The notes under the pieces were generated by a model. That model ran no database searches and was not told where the DNA came from. It worked only from the letters and a program-made list of their open reading frames with translations. 64,000 bases of DNA from Candidatus Fermentithermobacillus carboniphilus (GTDB taxonomy: Bacteria; Bacillota; Sulfobacillia; Fermentithermobacillales; Fermentithermobacillaceae): the NCBI GenBank assembly GCA_018208355.1, contig CP062796.1, positions 173,217-237,216 of the forward strand. Direction: 5' to 3'. This document shows positions 15,585 through 23,402 of this stretch, piece after piece. Position numbers and translations under genes: made by a program. Every line of letters starts with the position of its first letter. Position 1 is the stretch's first letter.

Positions 15585-18140
15585 TCACGGGCTAACAGTG
15601 TGAGCCCTGATTAAGATGCTGATCTCTCTTATGGGGGTACTGTCCGGGTACAGGTCGGCAGCCTCGCTCACAACTTCTTTGGCTTTTCCTAGTTCGCCTT
15701 TTTTGATACAGACGGAAATGAACTTTACATATTCTAGAGGTGTGAGCCATCGACTTTCTCTAATGGTCTCGAAACAGGAGGCTGCTTCATTCCAGTAACC
15801 GAGTTTGTAACAGGTATCTGCAAGTAGTGTCATTGTTTGGAGATCCTTCGAGGGGGATGCAGTGAGGAACTTATAAGCCAGATGATATAATCCCTTGTTG
15901 AAGACAACTCTTCCTATAAGAAACTCTGCTCTCTCAAAATGTCGTATGCTCTCAACACTCCTGAAAAACGTATCCATGGCACGGATCTCGAGGAGGAAGT
16001 CGAGCAAGCGGAGGACTGTTGCTACCTCTCCCAATTTGCAAGGATGCCCTTTCGTTACTCTCGCTACGACGGGGTCTTCGGGTTTTTTGCCCGCGGCGCT
16101 CCCTTGTGCAAATCCAAGAAAAGCCAGTATCTCACCTCGTTGTCTGTCCCATGAGTCAGACGAGTCTAAAAGGAACTCGGCAGCGCGGTGGTAGTCTTTT
16201 CTGTGAAGAAACACTTCTCCAAGAGATCCGGTATCTCCGGTGGATTTCGCAATTGCCTCAGCCATCTCGGGCAGCCCTTGTATGAGACACTGCATGACTG
16301 CGGGGCGAACAGACTTTGGCTTCACTTCTGCCAGATAGCTGCAAGCCTTCTCCGGCCAATGCATAACCATGAACCTTTGAGCAGGGTCAAATTCCGGCAA
16401 CCACCGGATCGCCCTACATGCATGTTCAAGAGCGCGGTCTTTTTCATTCAAACCGATGGCTATTTCAGCCAGTAGCAGCTCCAGTCTGTATGTTTCGGCG
16501 CCTTCTGCTTGCGGCAAACTCTTGTCCGACTGGGTTTGGGTCACAGTGGATATTATGTTATGTGCTTCCTGGTATTCGCCTTTGTCAACCAGAGCTTGGG
16601 CTAAGCGTTCAGCCATCTCCAAAAAGCCGGGATATTCTTGGATGGCCTTTTTACCGAATTCGTGAGCGCTTTCAAAATCCTCAAGGGCTAGGTAGGCCTC
16701 GAATATACGGAGTGCGGTTAGTGGTCTGAACGGAGCGCTCGTAGGCGTATTTCGATATGCTTCCAATAGGCACTTCAACCCGTCGAGATAGTTTTGACTC
16801 AGGACCATCTCGACTCCGCTTTGAAAAAGAAGATATTCCCGGGACAGGTTAGACCCGTCACTTTCCCGGATCAACAGATCGATGTTTCGCTTCCGCTTTG
16901 TCTTCAGCTCGTTTACGACCATGTTGTAGCCGACATGGTCGAGAGTGATGTTGGCCCGTCCTACCGGGCCCCGGATCGACGTTGCTATCTGTTCATGTAC
17001 TCTTCCTGAATAGCGGTACGACGGGCGGTTCTTAAAGACGCGTACCAGATAGCCATAGTTGAAGGAGGCAGTATCAGAAACCTCCCTAAGTTCGACTTCG
17101 TAGGCTTCGAGATTGCGTGTAAGTTCGAGTTTGAATGTTGCCCGGGATTCCTTTGAGACCCTTTCGTCCGCGTCGATGGAAAGGACATACTCGTGGACAG
17201 CCCTCTCGAGGGAGGCGTTACGCGACTGGGAAAAATCGTACTCCCACTGTGTCCTGAAGCATTCTGCACCGAAGCATTGGGCAATCACCGGCGTTCTATC
17301 CGTCGACCCCGTGTCGTTGACTACAACTTGGTCGGCAACCGGGACTAGAGAAAGCAAGCAATCTTCGATCATCCCTTCTTCGTCCCGAGCAATCATACAG
17401 GCAGAAACGGTCGGGATACGAGGTGGAGGCGGCAGAACCGGTGCCTTGGTCCCCAAAGCAAATATCAGATTCTCGATATCAAATGGGTGAACTTTCCGCG
17501 GGGCTGGGATACCTTCCGGGGCCCGGTGGACAGCAAAAATAAAACTTGGGAGATAGCACAGGGCGTTCCACAGGTCAGCATTCCATCCATGTACCGTCGG
17601 CTTTGTGGGCAAATCAAGCTGAGATAGGGATTTGATGATGCAGACATGCCGAAGGTTAGATAACAGTAAGCCAGCGGAAAGAGGGAGGTAAAACGCAATT
17701 ATGTGTGACTGTTTTGTGATGAATTTCCCATATGCCTCAAGGGGGCGTACGAGATGAAAGTGAAAACCCGCGGTAGACAGCAGGTCGTCCCGGTCATCCA
17801 GAGGGATCCTGCTTGCCAAATGTACTTCGTAGCCAAGGGAGAGAAGTTCACGGCTCAGGGCTACTGCTTCATCAATCATACCTGATAGTTCAGGTCCTAA
17901 CAACCATATCTTTCCTGTGTTCCTCGTGGGTTTATGGCCCTGACGGTGTTGGTCGGGTCGAGCGCTCAGCTCCTTGTTATCGAACCTTATGGCTATTCTC
18001 TTGCGTTCGTCAGCATGCTTATCCAGTTCGACAAATAGCCTCGCGGTGACAATCTCTTTAAGGCGGGCATTTTCAAGATATTCGTCTACCGGTATGGCGG
18101 ATAAAAAGTCAAACTTACTATTTAGCTCATTACCGGACAT
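15585..18140 (-). CDS. Large family-2 glycosyltransferase with C-terminal TPR region
   Basis: An 851-residue protein. Residues about 75-230 look like a glycosyltransferase-B N-terminal half (GPELSGMIDEAVALSRELLS, LGYEVHLASR). Residues about 245-430 are a GT2 domain with SACMIARDEEGMIEDCL, VVVNDTGSTDRT and SIDADER. The remaining 400 residues are helical repeats of TPR type. No membrane segment is seen. The ATG follows AGGGGG. It converges on the flagellin gene; glycosyltransferases of this build beside flagellin often glycosylate flagellin in clostridia and thermophilic Firmicutes, which is a reasonable but unproven role. Confidence 0.88.
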   Translation of the reverse strand: MSGNELNSKFDFLSAIPVDEYLENARLKEIVTARLFVELDKHADERKRIAIRFDNKELSARPDQHRQGHKPTRNTGKIWLLGPELSGMIDEAVALSRELLSLGYEVHLASRIPLDDRDDLLSTAGFHFHLVRPLEAYGKFITKQSHIIAFYLPLSAGLLLSNLRHVCIIKSLSQLDLPTKPTVHGWNADLWNALCYLPSFIFAVHRAPEGIPAPRKVHPFDIENLIFALGTKAPVLPPPPRIPTVSACMIARDEEGMIEDCLLSLVPVADQVVVNDTGSTDRTPVIAQCFGAECFRTQWEYDFSQSRNASLERAVHEYVLSIDADERVSKESRATFKLELTRNLEAYEVELREVSDTASFNYGYLVRVFKNRPSYRYSGRVHEQIATSIRGPVGRANITLDHVGYNMVVNELKTKRKRNIDLLIRESDGSNLSREYLLFQSGVEMVLSQNYLDGLKCLLEAYRNTPTSAPFRPLTALRIFEAYLALEDFESAHEFGKKAIQEYPGFLEMAERLAQALVDKGEYQEAHNIISTVTQTQSDKSLPQAEGAETYRLELLLAEIAIGLNEKDRALEHACRAIRWLPEFDPAQRFMVMHWPEKACSYLAEVKPKSVRPAVMQCLIQGLPEMAEAIAKSTGDTGSLGEVFLHRKDYHRAAEFLLDSSDSWDRQRGEILAFLGFAQGSAAGKKPEDPVVARVTKGHPCKLGEVATVLRLLDFLLEIRAMDTFFRSVESIRHFERAEFLIGRVVFNKGLYHLAYKFLTASPSKDLQTMTLLADTCYKLGYWNEAASCFETIRESRWLTPLEYVKFISVCIKKGELGKAKEVVSEAADLYPDSTPIREISILIRAHTVSP

Positions 18141-18438
18141 TTCAGCATCCCCCTAAGATGTGGCAGCGAGTCTCATTTACGTTCGCCCGTCGTTCCAAAA
18201 ATGATTTGTCTCACTCAAGTTCATCGAAACGCTTTCTCAGTTTGTGAGCGCTCAAGTGTCCGTTTACGACAAGTTGGTGGTCCCGGATACGGCATTCCGT
18301 CCGCCGAGTCTTAGGTTCCGGGACCGTTTGACCCCAGATCGTTGGAAACGCTGATCAAATTCGACGAGATGGAGTCATAATCGCTCGATGCCCACTCTTC
18401 ACTTTGCAAGGTCAATGCTGGCCGACGGCATAGGGTAA

Positions 18439-18687
18439 GGAGGCACGGGTAAGAGTATAAAGGCAATTCGCGATCTTTTATCCATTCGTGAAGGGGACGA
18501 GGTCGTGTTTATACCCGACGGAAAACGGGTCATAATAGAGCGAATTCCCGGAAAAGTCCCCTCAAATATGGTTTTTGGACGGCTGCATCGCCCCAGGATG
18601 CAACCCCTCGATTTCGAAAAGGCCCGGGTTCAAATAAAAGGTGCGCGAGCTAAGCGGCATTATCAGCAAGAGGGGGCCAAGTCATAG
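18439..18687 (+). pseudogene. VapB/AbrB-like antitoxin, 5' end damaged
   Basis: The frame encodes SIKAIRDLLSIREGDEVVFI followed by PDGKRVIIER, the swapped-hairpin AbrB/SpoVT pattern normally reading ...GRVTIPKEIRDLLGIKPGDEVVF. The first beta-strand is missing, the frame opens after TAA at 18436, and there is no ATG, GTG or TTG ahead of the conserved part. A ribosome site TAAGGAGG sits at 18436-18443, but only ACG, ATA or ATT follow at sensible distance. The first standard start is an internal GTG at 18505. Either the gene is truncated or it starts at a rare codon. vapC begins 2 bases after its stop. Confidence 0.5.
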
Positions 18688-18689
18688 CG

Positions 18690-19103
18690 GTGGACCCTAT
18701 TTGCGGATGGTTGGATGCAAACATCGTTTTGCGCTATCTGTTAAACGATCATCCCGAGCATAGCCCCCGCGCTGGCGCGCTAGTCGAGCGAGCTGAGCGG
18801 GGTGAGGTCAAACTCAAGGTGGCTCCGCACATTGTATGCGAGATTGTGTATGTTCTCGAGAGTCAGGAATACTCACGAGAAGAAATCTATACCGCATTGA
18901 GCGACTTCAGCAGAATCGAAGGAGTCGAACTTGTGGATGCGGACGTCGTGTTAGAGGCAGCACTGGACTATAAGGATAAGAATGTCGATTTCTTGGATGC
19001 GCTCTTGGCCTCCATTAGCAGGACGTATTCCGAGAAGGTCTGGACGTTTAATAAAAAACATTTTGCTCGAATGGAAGGGGTATTGGAGGAGCCGGGGTTA
19101 TAG
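18690..19103 (+). CDS. VapC-like PIN-domain toxin
   Basis: A 137-residue PIN-domain ribonuclease. The acidic metal ligands are visible as D9 (WLDANIVLRYL), E51 (HIVCEIVYVLE) and D100/D103 (NVDFLDALLA). The fourth site reads TFNKKHF, with N121 in place of the more common Asp. The GTG start lies 2 bases after the antitoxin-like frame, the usual vapBC arrangement. The toxin frame is complete, whereas its partner seems damaged at the 5' end, so the toxin may be silent, weakly active, or controlled by a shortened partner. Confidence 0.85.
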   Translation: MDPICGWLDANIVLRYLLNDHPEHSPRAGALVERAERGEVKLKVAPHIVCEIVYVLESQEYSREEIYTALSDFSRIEGVELVDADVVLEAALDYKDKNVDFLDALLASISRTYSEKVWTFNKKHFARMEGVLEEPGL

Positions 19104-19153
19104 GCAGTATGACAATTTCTCGAGCCCTACTCAAGACCTCCCTGTAACCTCGG

Positions 19154-19300
19154 CTAAAGCTGCTCTCTGCCAAAAGCCTTCTTCTGTTCCTCTGATAGAA
19201 TAAGAAACTTGCCCGTGGCGGTCGCGGCCACCGTTCCGTCTTCAAGACGTATTTCGGCCTGGGCTTCCACGATACGCCTTGATACTTTAAGAGGCCACCT
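19154..19300 (-). pseudogene. PaaI-like hotdog thioesterase, C-terminal remnant
   Basis: The minus strand reads KVSRRIVEAQAEIRLEDGTV followed by AATATGKFLILSEEQ and a normal TAG stop, the C-terminal half of a 4HBT thioesterase. Upstream the frame is closed by TGA at 19301-19303, and no start or N-terminal half follows; neighbouring frames show broken fragments only. It is therefore a decayed gene. Together with the damaged antitoxin this marks 18.4-19.4 kb as a region of past rearrangement. The rest of the 19104-19728 gap holds a candidate promoter only. Confidence 0.5.
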
Positions 19301-19478
19301 TCATATCCACTCGACGTGATTCGCTGGTCACATTGAGCTTTGATTCAACTGTAACCTGCATTCCAGGTGCTTGCCAAGGCATTTGAACCGAGAAGTAACA
19401 TCAACGGAGCCGAAGCAAAAAGAGTCTGCCGATGCCGTATATACATCCAGAGAACTGCATCTTGACGCGCGAGGGAAG

Positions 19479-19506
19479 TTGGTATAGGGTAACTAAAGTG
19501 TATAGT
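19479..19506 (+). promoter_or_regulatory. candidate promoter of the first oligopeptide operon
   Basis: TTGGTA (19479-19484), a 16-base spacer and TATAGT (19501-19506), about 220 bases before the substrate-binding protein gene. The leader contains the 10-bp palindrome CTGCCGGCAG near 19540. Confidence 0.4.
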
Positions 19507-19728
19507 TATGCGTTATGCACTTACTAATTTTCCCTCTCTGCCGGCAGGGTTCAACGGGGCGGACAAAGAATAGAAATTTGCGAATTGCAGGGCAGAGTCA
19601 TAAGAGGGGGTGTTCTCAAGAGGGACAGATATAAGGAATTCACGCGGTCGGGGTAAAAGTGTAAGGAGAAGGCCGGTACTGAATCGGTAGTCAAGCATGG
19701 AGAGTCCAATCAAAAAGGGGGAGTCTGA

Positions 19729-21354
19729 ATGTATCGCAAACTTGCATCTCTGGTTGCAGTTATCCTCACCATTGCGGTTTTTGTGACAGGTTGCGGGTCC
19801 GGAACCGGGCAGGGTAAAGAGGGAACAGGCGAAAAGCCCACCAAGGGCGGTCAGATCGTTTATGGTATGACCGGAGACCCGGTGATTTTCAACCCCATCC
19901 TGGCGACGGACACCCCGTCAGCATTCATTAACGAACGAGTGTACAGCGGTCTCGTGAGAGCAAATGAGAAACTCGAACTCATTCCGAACCTTGCCGAAAA
20001 GTGGGAGTTTTCCGATGACGGACTTGTCTGGACCTTCCACCTTAAGAAAAACGTCTACTGGCATGATGGAACAAAGTTTACATCGGCCGACGTTAAATTC
20101 ACATACGAGGCGATAAAGCACCCCGATTACACGGGTGTACGCCGGACCGATTTCAAGCCCATTACTAAGATAGAAGCACCCGACGACTACACAGTAAAGC
20201 TTTATCTGGATAAGCCGTACGCGCCCCTTCTCAGCAAACTCACCATCGGTATAATTCCTAAACACATTTTTGAAAGTACCCCCATCGCGAAGATGAAAGA
20301 AAACCCCGCCAATATGAACCCCATTGGCACGGGTCCGTACAAGTTTAAGGAGTGGCAGAAAGGCCAGTACATCCTACTGGAGGCCAATGACAAGTACTTT
20401 GAAGAAGGGCCGTACATTGAGAAGGTAATCGTCAAGTTCTACCAGGATGAGCAAGTCATGCTTGCCGCGCTGGAAAAAGGCGACATAGATTACATGGGCT
20501 CCATACCCGCCGACGAGATCGCGCGCATGGAGGAGAAATATTCCGACCGCTTCGTCTTCAAGGAACTTCCGACCAACGGGTACGACTACATCGGCCTTAA
20601 GCAGACTAATCCGATCTTCAAAGATAAGCGCGTGAGACAGGCTCTAATGTATGGCTTGAACCGCGAACAGATCGTCAAGGACGTGCTTAAAGGCTATGGT
20701 ACTGTAATGAATGCAAACATCCCGCCCGTATCGTGGGCTTATGCAGGGGATGTACTCAACCAGTATCCTTACAACCCTGAAAAGGCGAAACAGCTCCTTG
20801 AAGAGGCCGGCTGGAAACCTGGTCCCGACGGCATCCGGGTAAAAGATGGACAGCGGCTGAGTTTCAAGGTGCTCACAGCGTCTGGCAATAAAGAGCGCGA
20901 AGCCGCCCTCCTTATCGCCCAGCAGAACTGGAAGGAAATCGGTGTGGAAGCCATACCCGAGTACATCGAATGGTCGGTTCTCTGCTCTCAATATCTAGAT
21001 GTAGCTAAATTTGAGTCATATCTTCTTGGTTGGAGCCTCGGTCTTGACCCCGACTGCTACCTGTTCTTCCACTCGTCCGCTGCCGTGGATGAAAAGGGCC
21101 AGCTTGTGGGCTTCAATGACGTAGAATTCAAGAACGCCGATCTCGATCAGCTCCTGGAGCAGGGAAGGACCGAAATGAACCAGGAGAAAAGGAAAGAAAT
21201 CTACGTGAAAGTACAGAAAATCATCAACGAGGAACTACCGTATGTGTTCCTCTTTACCAGGAACCGTGTATCCGCGATGAACAAGAAAATCCAGGGTGTC
21301 GTATGGTCGACCCTTGGCCCGCTCTTCCCGGAGAAGTGGTACATCAAGCAATAG
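19729..21354 (+). CDS. Oligopeptide/dipeptide ABC transporter substrate-binding lipoprotein
   Basis: A 541-residue family-5 solute-binding protein. A lipoprotein signal ends in FVTGC (lipobox, Cys at about 22), followed by a Gly/Ser/Thr-rich linker. The family signature appears as LAEKWEFSDDGLVWTFHLKK near residue 95, then WHDGTKFTSADVKFTYEA. It captures peptides outside the cell and hands them to the two permeases downstream. First gene of a seven-gene operon running to 27527. A 9-bp intercistronic hairpin separates it from the permeases. Confidence 0.95.
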   Translation: MYRKLASLVAVILTIAVFVTGCGSGTGQGKEGTGEKPTKGGQIVYGMTGDPVIFNPILATDTPSAFINERVYSGLVRANEKLELIPNLAEKWEFSDDGLVWTFHLKKNVYWHDGTKFTSADVKFTYEAIKHPDYTGVRRTDFKPITKIEAPDDYTVKLYLDKPYAPLLSKLTIGIIPKHIFESTPIAKMKENPANMNPIGTGPYKFKEWQKGQYILLEANDKYFEEGPYIEKVIVKFYQDEQVMLAALEKGDIDYMGSIPADEIARMEEKYSDRFVFKELPTNGYDYIGLKQTNPIFKDKRVRQALMYGLNREQIVKDVLKGYGTVMNANIPPVSWAYAGDVLNQYPYNPEKAKQLLEEAGWKPGPDGIRVKDGQRLSFKVLTASGNKEREAALLIAQQNWKEIGVEAIPEYIEWSVLCSQYLDVAKFESYLLGWSLGLDPDCYLFFHSSAAVDEKGQLVGFNDVEFKNADLDQLLEQGRTEMNQEKRKEIYVKVQKIINEELPYVFLFTRNRVSAMNKKIQGVVWSTLGPLFPEKWYIKQ

Positions 21355-21419
21355 AGGTGGTTAGAAGTCTCGGAAAGAAGCAACGGACATGAGCCCTGGA
21401 CTGGAAATCCTGTAGAAAT

Positions 21420-21476
21420 GCCCCGAGCTGGAGGTCAGGAGGCCCTTTCGCAATGGGTGACCCCTTCGCTCGGGGC
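21420..21476 (+). other. intercistronic hairpin after the binding-protein gene
   Basis: Perfect 9-bp arms GCCCCGAGC (21420-21428) and GCTCGGGGC (21468-21476) around a 39-base loop, with no T-run. Structures at this place in binding-protein operons commonly stabilise the upstream message or cause partial termination, giving more binding protein than permease. The second opp operon has a hairpin in the same place. Confidence 0.5.
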
Positions 21477-21497
21477 CAGCCGAAGGAGAGAATGTGA

Positions 21498-22469
21498 GTG
21501 CTGAACTATGTCGTCCGACGGTTGTTACAGATGATTCCTTTGCTCATAGGAATCTCCATCATAAATTTCACCATAATGCATCTTGCCCCGGGAGATCCGG
21601 TCTTGCTGTTATCGGAGAGAAACGCGACGCCAGAGGAACTTGCAAGGATAAGAGCGCTGTACGGCCTGGACGAACCAATCCACGTTCAGTACGTCAAATG
21701 GCTGGGTCACGTGTTGAAGGGGGACTTCGGTCGTTCATTCGTCGATGGCCGGCCGGTGATGGACCACATACTCGAACGACTGCCTTATACGTTATACCTG
21801 AACTTTATCGTGATGATCATCATTTACCTGGTAGCCATACCGGTCGGCGTCATCTCCGCACTAAGGCAATATTCCAAGTTCGACCATGCCGTTACGTTTT
21901 TTACTTTTCTGGGACAGGCGTTACCTTCTTTCTGGTTCGCGCTGCTCCTCATCTACGCCGTGGGCATAAAGTCGAACTGGCTCCCCATCGCCGGTGTGGC
22001 TACAATAGGCGTAAATGTCAAGACTTCAGGACTATGGGCAACAATTCTGGACCGGGCGAAGTATCTGATCCTGCCAGTTACCGTAGTGTCCCTCGGCAGC
22101 ATGGCTGGAATTGCAAGGTACATGCGGTCTAGCATGCTTGAGGTCATACGCCAGGATTACGTGCGTACGGCAAGAGCCAAGGGGCTTCCGGAAAAAGCGG
22201 TTATCATAAAACATGCCCTCAGGAACGCGCTTTTGCCGATCGTTACTCTTCTCGGTTTCGAACTTCCAGCGCTGTTCAGCGGGACTGCCATCATCGAGAC
22301 GATTTTCTCCTGGCCGGGGCTCGGCCTGTTATCGATGAGGGCGATATTCCAGCGCGATTACCAAATAGTGATGGCCATGAACATGATCGGCGCGACCTTA
22401 ATGGTTCTCGGGAACTTCCTGGCCGACATCCTGTACGTCATCGTCGACCCGAGGATCAAGTATTCGTAG
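21498..22469 (+). CDS. Oligopeptide ABC transporter permease (DppB/OppB type)
   Basis: A 323-residue integral membrane protein with about six transmembrane helices, starting MLNYVVRRLLQMIPLLIGIS. The BPD_transp_1 coupling motif is at about 185-235 (SMLEVIRQDYVRTARAKGL, then KHALRNALLPI). GTG start with AAGGAG 9 bases upstream; the nearby ATG at 21492 is immediately followed by TGA in its own frame. It forms the channel with the next gene. Confidence 0.95.
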   Translation: MLNYVVRRLLQMIPLLIGISIINFTIMHLAPGDPVLLLSERNATPEELARIRALYGLDEPIHVQYVKWLGHVLKGDFGRSFVDGRPVMDHILERLPYTLYLNFIVMIIIYLVAIPVGVISALRQYSKFDHAVTFFTFLGQALPSFWFALLLIYAVGIKSNWLPIAGVATIGVNVKTSGLWATILDRAKYLILPVTVVSLGSMAGIARYMRSSMLEVIRQDYVRTARAKGLPEKAVIIKHALRNALLPIVTLLGFELPALFSGTAIIETIFSWPGLGLLSMRAIFQRDYQIVMAMNMIGATLMVLGNFLADILYVIVDPRIKYS

Positions 22470-22475
22470 AAGCTG

Positions 22476-23402
22476 GTGATTGATGTGGCAGTAGCCGAGA
22501 AAAGAACCTCACCCAATAACCTGGACCAGAACTTCGGCGGGGAAGCCCTGACGTTAAAGCCAGAAAGCTATGTGCGGATGGTCTGGAGACGCTTCAAACG
22601 CCACAAGCTGGCTATGGCTGGGTTGTACTTCCTACTGGCGATGTACCTTGTGGCTATCCTTGCTCCATATATCGCAACTCAGGATTATCGGGCGGTTGAC
22701 CCTCCCAACAGGCTGAAGCCTCCTTCCAGAGAACACTGGATGGGCACGGATCACATTGGGAGAGACATTTTCAGCCGTGTTGTGTGGGGAAGCAGAGTGA
22801 GCCTATCCGTGGGGTTCGTTGCGGCAGGAGTAGCGGTGACAGTGGGAACAGTAATAGGCGCTGTTGCGGGATACTTCGGAGGCTGGGTCGACGATGTCCT
22901 GATGCGCTTTACCGAGATCGTCATGTCATTTCCCACTTTCTTCCTGCTACTAACCATCATCTCTATCGTTGAGAGAAGCATCTTCAATATAATGCTGGTC
23001 ATCGGTTTCACCTCGTGGCCCGGTCTTGCCAGGATCGTACGAGGACAGTTCCTTTCCCTCAGAGAACAGGAGTTTGTCATGGCAGCTCGGGCTTTAGGAG
23101 CTAGCGACGCCAGGATAATATTCAGGCACATCCTGCCCAATGCTATGGCTCCCATCATCGTCTCCGCCACTTTGCGGATCGGATCTGCCATTCTGTCTGA
23201 ATCGAGTCTCAGTTTTTTGGGGTTGGGAGTCCCTGAGCCGTTCCCGAGCTGGGGAAGCATCCTGAATACCGGCCGGACGTACCTCCGTTATGCACCGTGG
23301 ATAACGACCTTCCCCGGTATCTTCATATTTCTCACGGTGCTAGCATTCAACTACGTTGGCGACGGATTGCGGGATGCTCTCGACCCGAGGTTGAAAGACT
23401 GA
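22476..23402 (+). CDS. Oligopeptide ABC transporter permease (DppC/OppC type)
   Basis: A 308-residue permease with an N-terminal OppC-type segment (WRRFKRHKLAMAGLYFL) and the channel domain carrying FLSLREQEFVMAARALGASD and HILPNAMAPIIV. It begins 6 bases after the preceding stop. GTG at 22476 is listed; GTG at 22485, closer to the GGTGAT site, is also possible. Its TGA overlaps the ATG of the next gene. Confidence 0.94.
   Translation: MIDVAVAEKRTSPNNLDQNFGGEALTLKPESYVRMVWRRFKRHKLAMAGLYFLLAMYLVAILAPYIATQDYRAVDPPNRLKPPSREHWMGTDHIGRDIFSRVVWGSRVSLSVGFVAAGVAVTVGTVIGAVAGYFGGWVDDVLMRFTEIVMSFPTFFLLLTIISIVERSIFNIMLVIGFTSWPGLARIVRGQFLSLREQEFVMAARALGASDARIIFRHILPNAMAPIIVSATLRIGSAILSESSLSFLGLGVPEPFPSWGSILNTGRTYLRYAPWITTFPGIFIFLTVLAFNYVGDGLRDALDPRLKD

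Noticed and set aside
21494..22132. A 212-codon frame overlapping the first permease
   Set aside because: Out of frame with a clear permease whose start and ribosome site are good.
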